Shown here in pieces: positions 11,966 through 21,225 of a stretch of DNA of 23,418 bases. The DNA is from Sphaeroforma sirkka (lineage: Eukaryota > Opisthokonta > Ichthyosporea > Ichthyophonida), in assembly GCA_001586965.3 (NCBI GenBank), contig LUCW03001267.1, positions 1 to 23,418 of the forward strand, in the 5' to 3' direction. The notes under the pieces were generated by a model. It made no database searches, was not told the origin of the DNA, and saw nothing but the letters and a program-made list of their open reading frames with translations. Positions within the stretch are counted from its first letter, which is position 1. Every line of letters begins with the position of its first letter. The translations under genes and the position numbers were made by a program.

Positions 11966-12053
11966 CTCTTCACCGGCCTCTGGTAAACGACAATGAAATG
12001 AGTCTTTCCGACGGTCTCTTCACCGGCCTCTGGTAAACGACAATGAAATGAGT
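11966..12053. repeat. Exact 38-base direct repeat with 50-base period
   Basis: The 38 bases at 11966-12003 (starting CTCTTCACCGGCCTCTGG) recur exactly at 12016-12053, separated by 12 bases. It is a simple two-copy tandem duplication in the intergenic region; no target-site duplication or coding role is apparent. Confidence 0.9.
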
Positions 12054-12177
12054 GACACGTCGTGAACTCGTGATAACGAAATTGGGATGCCTTAAATAAA
12101 GTTGTACCCCACAGCCAGGGCAGGACTTCAAACATGCTTTTTTCAATTTTGGTAATTACATTACATAGATCATAACT

Positions 12178-12206
12178 AGTTATTTACATACTGTATGTAA
12201 ATAACT
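12178..12206. repeat. Perfect 13-bp inverted repeat with 3-base loop
   Basis: AGTTATTTACATA at 12178-12190 is followed by CTG and then its exact reverse complement at 12194-12206. The symmetry stops immediately outside. It could be a protein-binding palindrome or a cruciform. No T-run or gene end is close enough to call it a terminator. Confidence 0.85.
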
Positions 12207-12370
12207 GTACAAGAGCGTGTATTTTTACAATATTTGCATACAACATATAGTTTTTTTTTTTAAACCATACTCTTTAGGAGAGCTAGCTAGCTAAGCTAGA
12301 TCTTCGCTCTCAGAAAATATAATTATATTTTTGTAAAAACAATATTATAAAATCAACCAAAAAAAGGAAT

Positions 12371-12610
12371 GGTTTTTAGGACTGAAATATTTTTAAGGCA
12401 TAAAATTTAGGCATACTTAAAAAAAAAGAGGTTTTTAGTCATAAAATATAAAATTCAGGCATAAGGGGTTTTAATCTTTATGTTTTTTAAGCGTCATAAA
12501 ATTCAGGCAAAAGGGGTTTTAGTCATAAGTTTCAGGCATGAAGGGTTTCAGTTTTATTTTTAGACATAAATTATGGTTTTTACTATGTAGTCATAATTTA
12601 GTAGTGACTA
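12371..12610. repeat. Degenerate tandem repeat, unit near CATAAAATTCAGGCATAAGGGGTTTTAGT
   Basis: Related units of roughly 30 bases recur irregularly: CATAAAATTTAGGCATACTTA (about 12399), ATAAAATTCAGGCATAAGGGGTTTTAAT (about 12446), CATAAAATTCAGGCAAAAGGGGTTTTAGT (about 12495), CATAAGTTTCAGGCATGAAGGGTTTCAGT (about 12524), then weaker copies with CATAAATTATGGTTTT. Spacing varies, as expected for an old, diverging minisatellite. Confidence 0.7.
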
Positions 12611-12781
12611 TGTTTTAAGGTTTTAGGTTTTCTATAGATATTAGGCTCTTACAGTGTCTTTTTTAAAATGGTTCAAGTTTTGCGTTCAAGTTTTTGTGCT
12701 AAAAATAAATGTATAACAATAGCTTTTTCCATTGGTATAGAAAAAAAGAACTCTAAATACCCCTCCCTGTCGCCCCGCCCG

Positions 12782-12809
12782 CCCCCCCCCCCCAAAAAAA
12801 AAAAAAAAA
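12782..12809. repeat. C12-A16 homopolymer junction
   Basis: Twelve C residues (12782-12793) run directly into sixteen A residues (12794-12809), preceded by a C-rich lead-in at 12761-12780. Length in such runs is prone to sequencing and assembly error. Confidence 0.95.
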
Positions 12810-13894
12810 GTATGAATACCTCAACAACAAAAAGCCACGCTGTAGCCTGTAGGCCTTCAGGATGTTGTAGCTTATCCGAAGCGGAAGTAATCGATTATTT
12901 TGACTTTTAAAATAGCTAAACCAACTTCAAACCAATGCAAAGCCAATAAGAAAATATCTTGCCCAATGGGAAGCCAAAAGCTGAAACTCTCTATGGACGC
13001 CATTCTCTCTCTAGGGATAATATGATTTATTTCAACAAATGACAAGTATGTATATTACAATGTATGAACATATGGTATGGCTCTCATAGTCGCTGTAGTG
13101 GCTCAGGAAAGATTAGCGTTTGTCGGGATTTGCGGGTTAGGTGAGAAGAGGTTTGCATTATGCTTTGCTTGGTATGCCTTCTGGAGACGATCCGCGGTAG
13201 ATTGGAGGATGTCTGCGTTAGTGGAATTGACAAGTGGGATCAGTAGATCGTGCTAAAGTTCAAGCCCAACGCCCACTCCACAGGTATTTACCGACGTTGA
13301 ATTATTATTTCTATCTTTTCATTGGTGAGTGAAAATAAAAATAATATCGAATAAAACGCTATATTCTAACTGTGGCCTGTGAGCTGATACGTGGCGAAAT
13401 TTGGTAAAATGTGGCCTCTTGTTATAATTTATATCAATGATTGGCGACTCCTTGCATTCTGTCACGCTGTTCGGTACACGATATGCATTCGTGTCTATTA
13501 TTAGCACACATATTTAGGGCAGGTTGGGACCCTCGAGTCCTGGAGTCCTGGACTGGAATGGTTGCAAAGTTGCCTCTCGAAACTCGACTATTCGAGTCTC
13601 GACTTGGCTTCCCAAATTTAGACATAATTTCAGAAAAAACACTTGTCATTGTAAAATTTGTGGGGTCGAATTACGCGATGTAATAATAATCACAGCGCTG
13701 TTGTAAATAGTCGAGACTAGAGTATCCTCAGAAGTTAAAAATTGCACACGTAGCACATACACTGAAACTACACTCTGTGACTAAAGGTACTAAACTTCGA
13801 GGTAATAAACTTAAAGCACAGTCTATACCACTCGAAAGTTACGCCATAAATCTGATTTTCCTGATAAAACAGATACATAGTCTGGTGGCGAATA

Positions 13895-14083
13895 ATGTCG
13901 GACTTGTGGTTGATCTCGGCCCCAGGTACGCCCTCAAAAGAGGCGGCGTATAAGGCATGCGCGAGCAAAGTCTCCGGACTGGCAGAAGTAAACCAATTCA
14001 ATGTCCCTACAGATTTGAAGGTATTTCCTCGCGGATGAATATATACATATTTCATATTTTAGTATTCCTGAGCATAAACACAA

Positions 14084-14135
<52 letters not shown>

Positions 14136-14216
14136 ATGTGTGTGTATGTGTATGTATGTGTGTTTATATATATATGTATATAATATATATTACATTAACA
14201 AGTGAACTAACATTAA

Positions 14217-14299
<83 letters not shown>

Positions 14300-14312
14300 T
14301 GTGATATGTTTA

Positions 14313-14387
<75 letters not shown>

Positions 14388-15347
14388 AATGTATATACAT
14401 ATATATATACATACACATATTGATATATAATATACATGCATAATATATATGGATACATATGATATGTATATGTATGATTGTATGTGTATGCATATATACA
14501 ATAATGCCAATGATATACATGTGTTATACAAATGAAATGCACACATCACACACACATGCACATCATGTCATACATCATACCATCGTATCAACATGTATAT
14601 ACATATGTATAATAATAATAATATATGCATAATATAGCCATATATAATATATTACATATATATATAATATATAATATATTATATACATATATTATACATG
14701 TACGTGCATGTACGCATCAATACGTGCACGTATGCACATATGTGTATGCATGTATGAAAGTCCATATCTGTTTTCTCATATCTATTATATAATATATATA
14801 CATATATGCATATAATACATATATATGCATATGCGCATATGTATGCATATATAAGGTGTGATGATGATGCATGTATGCATGTATGTGTATATGTATGTAT
14901 ATTATTGTCCAAATATAATATGTTATAATGCATACATGTATATACACATGTGTATAATAATCCATAATATGTATATACATATATGTATATATATGCGTAT
15001 ATATATATATTATTAGCATATAATATATATGTATATATATATATATATGTATATTATATATAATATATATATTATATATTATATACATGTGTGTGTAAAC
15101 GTGTATGTATATGTATTGCACACGCATGCATACATGCGTAATGCATATGCATACATATATATTTTATCCATCCCGTCCGTCTTGCGTTCGTGCTCAGGTT
15201 TTGTGTTTCCGTCTGTCTTTTATATATATATGGGCATGAATATATGTATGTTTTATAGATATATACGTACGTATATATATACACACGCACGCAATATATA
15301 TATGTATATGTATGTATGTATATATATACATATACATATACATATAA

Positions 15348-15384
<37 letters not shown>

Positions 15385-15574
15385 CAATAAAAAAAAGCAC
15401 ACGCATAGGAAATCAATATATGGCATATATGTATATCATGTCTATTACTCTATCTTTGCTTTTTGTACGTATATATATTCAAATATGGATAAACATATTT
15501 ATATATGTTAATATATAAATATATATAGATATTCATATATACATACACACCTACATTCATACATACATAAATAC

Positions 15575-15612
<38 letters not shown>

Positions 15613-15685
15613 AATATATTTCAACATATTTCTTGACATACATATATACATTACACACATGTCAACATACATACACAGTGCATCA

Positions 15686-15724
<39 letters not shown>

Positions 15725-15961
15725 TATATAATATGTATATGTAATGTAAATGTATATGTATATGCACGTATTCAAGTATTGATATATGCATGCATGATAT
15801 TTACATATACATATGTATATGTGAATACATGTAGAATTTTATTTTTCGCGCGTATGTGTGTGTGTGTGTCAATATTGATGTTGGAATATTCACTCCAAAA
15901 CTATGTATTTTGTACATACAGAACGTTTGTAGCTGAGTCTATTTGGGAGTTAACGCGCGTT

Positions 15962-15994
<33 letters not shown>

Positions 15995-16034
15995 ATGCAT
16001 GTGTGTGTCAATAATACTTGTATGTATATGTATA

Positions 16035-16118
<84 letters not shown>

Positions 16119-16276
16119 GATGTGTGTGTGTATGTAAAATGTATGTAAGTCTGTTCGTATATATATATGTATATATGTATGTATATGTATTTATCACGTT
16201 TATGATATTTACATATATATATATTATATACATAAGTATTTATATACATACATATACATACGTATATGTATCGATT

Positions 16277-16332
<56 letters not shown>

Positions 16333-16921
16333 GCAAGTGTGTGTGTGTATGTGTATGTGTTATACGCTCGTATAAATGTTTATATATGGGATCGTTTTTT
16401 AACTGCATCTTTGTGTGCTATCGTTATGCAGCATTCGTTTTGCTGTTTCAGACGAAAGCAGAATTGAAGAAAATGCGTTGGGCGTCCTTCTACGTTCTTC
16501 TAGTGTGCTATTACTCTCATACTCGGGCTGTATTTTGGCAGGCTGAAAGGCTTGCCATGACTTGGCGATCCGGCCTTGGTTTCTGGATATTCATTATCTT
16601 TCATGTACTTTTTTTTATTGACTAGGTCGGTACACTCGATAGTCTTGTGGCCTTATCAGATGACTTAGTGAAGCTAGACCCTTACGTTGAGGGTGTCGTT
16701 AAAAAGATTACCACTATGCTGCACGATCTACTAGAGGACCACCTGGACAAACTTGGCGAGAGTATGACGGCTGATAATCTTCCGGTGGAAGAATATGTCA
16801 GGTAAGAATTCGTGGGATAATGACCGTGACACCTCATGGTAGATCATAGTGGGGACTTCAACTGTGACACATAGGCGTATGGTATTGGGTGAACGGACAG
16901 GGTCATATGTATATGTATATG

Positions 16922-16953
<32 letters not shown>

Positions 16954-16977
16954 TGTATGTATGTATGTACATGTATA

Positions 16978-17021
<44 letters not shown>

Positions 17022-19219
17022 TATATATATTAGAAGATATAATATATGTTAAATACACATATATATAAAAATATTGTATATTTATTTCTATGTGTGTATG
17101 TATGTGCATGTATGTATGTATGTATATATATACGAAAAGTCATCCAGCACGCTTTGGTTGACCATATTCTGTGCGTTTCTGCCAGATATCTATTAAGAAT
17201 ATGGAAACCGATAATGTGAATACTTGTATGTTTCTGTACAACATATTCTGTTTCTGATTCCCTCGCTTTTTAGACGTTTCCAATGGGACATCCGAAAATA
17301 TTCCGTCAAGAACTCCACACGTGACTTGGTAGATGATATTGTGGCGAAGGTTACAGAGGTCGAAAACGAGCTCAAAGCCAAGCAGCTGCATTATACCACG
17401 GTATGTTAAAATAAAAACCTTCTTGTTACGAGTGCTTGCAAAGTACCGGACTCCTGTTTAGAACTAGTCGCTCAAAGTAAACAACTTAATATACATTAAT
17501 CTTACACATCAGGTCAAAAATGCATTAAATGGTATTGAGCGTGGAAACCAAGGGACACTCTTGGCCAGGAACCTGGTCAACGTGGTGAATGCCGAGGATG
17601 TGATTGTGGGATCTGAGCACTTGCAGTCAGTCATTGTGTGCGTGCCTACATCAGCCTCTAGAGAGTGGCAAGAGTCCTACGAGAAACTCACTGATGTAAG
17701 TATCTGGTACCTTGGCGATTCTTATCACAATATGTACACGTATATGCGTATAGTTATGTGAATATTGTATACTGAATGCCGAGGGTGTATTTGTAGAATG
17801 TAAGCGTTTGCTGCTATTTTATGTACGCGTGTCTATGTTGGTATCTTTGGGGTGGCAGTAGTCTTGCGCGATTATCACCAATGTTGGTATCGGGTTCACA
17901 ATGTCTTTATTTATTTATATTAGTATGGTGTTGCCGAATGTCGATGTTGTGGTTGGTCAGAGACATTGCAGTCAGTCATTGTGTGCGTGCCAACGTCGGC
18001 CTCGAAGTACCCGGCACCAGATAAGTTATAAACATTACTGTGCACCTCAACAAATGTATCCGATTAAGAATCAGTGCATATGAACGCGTACATATTATCC
18101 TCAACATGTGCTGCATACCCAATAAATATACAGATGGTCGTGCCTAAATCTGGACGCAAGATCATAGAAGAACAGGATTACGAGCTTTGGTCCGTCACAC
18201 TGTTTAGACGTGTCGCTGAGGACTTCAAGAACGCCGCGAGAGAGAAAAAGTTCATAGTTAGAGACTTTGAATTTGATCCCCACGCTAAACAAAACGCTGC
18301 CAAGACACGGAAGGTGTGTGAAAGGGTACCTCCTGCCTACTTGGATCTATACTGCGTGTATCTGGTAACAATTGGCCGTATGCATGTTTGTTTGGTTTGA
18401 GGTGTATATAGTTCTGTAGTTGTGCGCAACAGAACTTGCGTGGATCATCGTAAGGAAGAGTGCTGAAGTTTTTTGTTTTGTTTTTTTTTGTTCCGCGTAT
18501 ATAGGAATTTAAACACACTTGACCGCTTGTCTAGAACAATCTCCTTGACCCGCGCTGTAGATTCACAGTATGCCTCGTCCAATACATGTATATTCACGAT
18601 CATCAGAACCAGCCATACACAATAAAATGCTTCCATTGTTTTATGCTATCAACCTATCTTATGGGAAAGAATATATTTCGCAAGTGACCCGATCCTTAAC
18701 ATTCAACCAGACGATGGAAATGGAGCTCAAGAAACAGTGGAGTGGACTGGTGCGTTGGGGCAAGACATACTTCAGCGAATGCTTCACGTCGTGGATGCAC
18801 ATTAAGGCGATTCGCCTGTTTGTTGAGAGTGTGCTGCGATATGGTCTACCTGCCAATTTCCAGGGCATGCTGCTATCGCCACACAAGAAGAAGGATAAGC
18901 AACTCCGCACTTCACTAGAGGTAATCGAGCTTGGATCCTTGTTCTAGTGACCATTTGTTGTCAGAATATGCCGCATGAAACGTAGCTTCATTTCTTGGTT
19001 CTTATACACATGGTTTATAAGGTGGGCTCCAGCTAAAAATTTACCTTGCTTCTATGTGCACTGTAGGACCTGTACCAGCATCTGGAGAACCGGTCGGGAC
19101 AAGACAGCAAGGGAGCAAGCAACGAAGACGACGCACCTGCCGGTCTAGGAGTAGGGGACTACTATCCCTATGTATACATAGGCTTCTCACTGGGTTTTAT
19201 CGAGAAGGCGAAGAACTAG
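13895..19219 (+). CDS. ATP6V1C: V-type H+-ATPase subunit C, seven exons, 384 aa
   Basis: Exons: 13895-14020, 16626-16801, 17274-17400, 17513-17695, 18134-18313, 18711-18920, 19067-19219 (stop TAG). Phases agree and give 385 codons with the stop; human subunit C has 382 aa. Subunit C is a cytosolic V1 component that links the peripheral stalk to the membrane sector and controls reversible assembly of the proton pump acidifying lysosomes and other endomembrane compartments. Recognisable blocks are the start [125 protein letters not shown] and [11 protein letters not shown] near the C terminus. The start was chosen because it aligns with the conserved N terminus; an A lies at -3. Between FIVRDF and GLVRW the linker is Lys/Ala/Asn-rich, as in the family. 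Confidence 0.96.
14021..16625 (+). repeat. First intron of V-ATPase subunit C, dominated by (AT)n arrays
   Basis: This 2,605-base intron (donor GTATTT, acceptor ACTAG) joins NVPTDLK to VGTLD in phase 0. Pure or nearly pure (AT)n arrays occur at about 14086-14125, 14222-14296, 14321-14383, 15351-15382, 15575-15610, 15690-15721, 15961-15986, 16038-16112 and 16282-16329. (GT)n/(GTAT)n flanks adjoin some of them. DNA between arrays (14390-15350) is a drifted mix of TATA, CATA and TGTA. An open frame ending at 16625 ([13 protein letters not shown]...) abuts exon 2 but ends in a stop and has no counterpart in the family. Confidence 0.93.
16802..17273 (+). repeat. Second intron of V-ATPase subunit C with (GTAT)n and (AT)n
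   Basis: The intron (donor GTAAGA, acceptor TTTTTAG) splits an Arg codon before RFQWD. It contains a GTATAT/(GTAT)n block at about 16905-16968, (AT)n at about 16982-17016 and another short GTAT run near 17096-17130. No other feature is apparent. Confidence 0.85.
17773..18005 (+). pseudogene. Relics of duplicated exon 4 inside V-ATPase subunit C intron 4
   Basis: Two pieces of intron 17696-18133 resemble exon 4. Bases 17773-17811 align without gaps to 17586-17624 with 30 of 39 identical. Bases 17966-18005 align to 17621-17660 with 36 of 40 identical, the first 26 exactly. In the second piece all four differences are silent third-position changes, so [13 protein letters not shown] is preserved. 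Downstream of SAS the frame diverges and stops within eight codons; just upstream (17930-17965) a weaker match needs a frameshift. The pieces are adjacent in exon 4 but about 155 bases apart here. It looks like a decayed exon copy; a used alternative exon is less likely because of the stop. Confidence 0.7.
18314..18710 (+). other. Intron 5 of V-ATPase subunit C
   Basis: A 397-base intron (donor GTGTGT, acceptor CAACCAG) lies in the linker between the exon ending NAAKTRK and the exon beginning [10 protein letters not shown]. Exon 6 could in principle be extended upstream, since an open frame starts at 18570, but the extension does not resemble the family. Nothing else is visible. Confidence 0.6.
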
Positions 19220-21225
19220 CTAGCTTTTCGTATGCCGCGTTACAAGTCTCGAGTAAGGAGAATGTACACACCCTCATCACATCTGTATGTGAGTATTCAC
19301 TGCGGTGTCAGATTGTGTTTTAGCACATTCTGGAGGGCAGAGGAAGTAAAGTGAGCAATAGTATGAAGAAGGAAAATGCAGTTGGGTTGTTGGGTCTGGT
19401 AATTAAAAGAAAATTTGCAATACACAAGGATGCGTCGTTCATGCTCATCCTTTTTTTAAGTGACAAAAAACTAGTCTATTAATTTCTTACCGTTTGTTGT
19501 GTCAATTATTTAGTTAGTTATACTATGGGCTGGAATAGCAGTTAGGTCCTATATCCGTAAGCTTGTCGATGGACTGCATCCATATAGTACTCGATTTTCT
19601 TGAATGCGAAGCCCCAACGCATTGGCAAAGCGCATCCAGACTAGCTATGTTTATTACTTGGTAAATTTAAACGCAGGTAAATTACGTATTATATATATGG
19701 CACATGATGTAATTGGTAATTCATTACACATTCAGACAATCAGCTGTAGTAGTCCACACGTCATATTAGTGGCTGCTAGTTCTGCTGCTGGTTCATTTTC
19801 CTTTATTGCTTATAAAAAAGGAGTTCAATTAAATTGGATTTTGATCGGGAATACCGGAAGTATTAACTGGACCAGTACTACGCTTATTGCAGTAACTACC
19901 ATCACCTCTAGGAAAATAAATGTGTTGTGTGTTCTCATGATCCTTTTAGTAGCTGCCCCCTCACTTTGAGTTCGCGCGTATCCCGTTGTGGACAATAATA
20001 TCAATGAGTATTATAACCATAGCCTTGTCATTTTATGAAGTCTATCGAACCAACTGTTTTACCTTATTGTTTTTTTTATAAATACTTCAGAACTGGTTGG
20101 CTCTCAAAGCTGCAGAAGGTTTGTGAGCGTGGTTGTTAAGGTACATACGTATCAAGGGCAATATTTATTTTTTGAATCTTTTATATAAAATGATTTCGAT
20201 GACCTGAGTAGCGACATCGACTTGGATTCCCTTTCGTGTGTGGTAGGTATGTCTTATATCTAAAGGGACTTTAACGTGACCTGTAGTCTGAAATATGCAG
20301 TTTCTCTTTCGCCTTGATATACCGTATATGCTAGTTGGAATTGGTAAAGCATTTGTTGATAGAGCTGTTGCATTTTTTTCAATTTATCTAGTATTGTACG
20401 GGTTTGTTTTGGGTTTCATAAATTGACGGTTTAGTCCATAGCTTGTGACGAGTTTCTGAATAGCATAAGCTGCTGAGATTGTGGCTGTGATGGGCGCAAA
20501 GCATTTGGTCTCCGTTTATATACCAAGCATTCGTATGACTATTCATTGCATGTGAAATTGGCCCTCTGAGGCCAAATTTTATCTGTGTGCCTGCTTAAAT
20601 TTCCATTTGTATTGATTTTTCTCTTCATATCATCTCGGGTGTGTCCGACAGCTTCTCTACGGTCACTAGCTTACCATAATCTGTCAGTTCGTAGTCACTT
20701 GCTGCAAAGTGGTACCCCAGGCTATATGTAGTGAAACTACCACTCTCGGTGCCACGGACCGGGTGCTGATGCATATGTTTTCTTAAATTCAAGTGGAGAT
20801 AGGACAGCTTTCGCAGGCTTCGCACAGGATACTCACGCTATGTGAAGCTCCAATTAGTGCAAAACGTTTGAAGCTCTCTGCCTTGCCAATTCTGGTACCA
20901 GTCCTATTCTGGCGTCAAGGTCTCTCGCCCACTTTGATGCCATCCGCCGATTGCAATTGCAGTATGATATACACAACGTAAAGCGAAGCATCTCGCTTTT
21001 CGAGAATCATGGTTAACAGTGACCTCATCTATACACAAGTCAGTGTTGCAATTCATCTAACAGAGTAGATATGTCAGATAGTGTGTTTTCTGTATAGAGC
21101 GTCGTACAAATGCACTCTCCTCCACCCATGCACTTCATGTGAATGTAAAGGCCTATGTGAACGATACGCACAAAGCATAAGTGCGTATACATTTCCAATC
21201 AACTGTATAGCACTTCGCTGCTCAA
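19220..21225. other. Convergent intergenic region, no gene recognised
   Basis: These 2.0 kb separate the 3' ends of V-ATPase subunit C (+) and the Sm-like gene (-). Several unassigned open stretches occur: a plus-strand frame of 121 codons (19604-19969) ending in a hydrophobic segment; a frame at 19324-19400 following TTTTAG; a minus-strand frame at 20625-20825 with GTESGSFTTYSLGYHF; and a plus-strand frame without ATG at about 20856-21014. None carries a motif I recognise, so no gene is called. Confidence 0.45.
19604..19969 (+). CDS. Unassigned 121-codon open frame, doubtful
   Basis: The frame starts MRSPNALAKRIQTSYVYYLV and ends with a hydrophobic stretch (VLCVLMILLVAAPSL). It is intact and unspliced, unlike the multi-exon genes around it. 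The middle is rich in Ser, Thr, Ile and Ala, with no motif, catalytic signature or repeat I recognise. It follows the V-ATPase gene by about 385 bases on the same strand and may simply be chance openness in 3' flanking DNA. Confidence 0.12.
   Translation: MRSPNALAKRIQTSYVYYLVNLNAGKLRIIYMAHDVIGNSLHIQTISCSSPHVILVAASSAAGSFSFIAYKKGVQLNWILIGNTGSINWTSTTLIAVTTITSRKINVLCVLMILLVAAPSL

Larger units (their letters stand above)
11250..13894. other. Upstream region shared by the divergent protease and V-ATPase genes
   Basis: These 2.6 kb lie head-to-head between the protease (-) and V-ATPase subunit C (+), so both promoters are expected here. No open frame in it resembles a known family. It holds a 38-base direct repeat, a perfect 13-bp hairpin, a degenerate approximately 30-base repeat family and a C12-A16 run, each listed separately. 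The segment 13500-13730 is less AT-rich and contains several GAGTCCTGGA and CGAGTCTCGA-like words but no clear gene. Confidence 0.5.

Noticed and set aside
13441..13683. 80-codon plus-strand frame upstream of V-ATPase C, and its minus-strand counterpart at 13434-13649
   Set aside because: Both strands are open with no domain; the openness comes from CTCGA/GAGTC-type words, and there is no link in phase to exon 1.
14213..14542. Tyr-Ile repeat proteins from (AT)n arrays (also 15950-16408 and 5713-6149)
   Set aside because: Direct translation of dinucleotide and tetranucleotide repeats; not genes.
16266..16625. 119-codon plus-strand frame reaching the edge of V-ATPase exon 2
   Set aside because: It begins in an (AT)n array, ends in a stop at the acceptor, and family alignment needs exon 1 (ending TDLK) joined directly to VGTLD.
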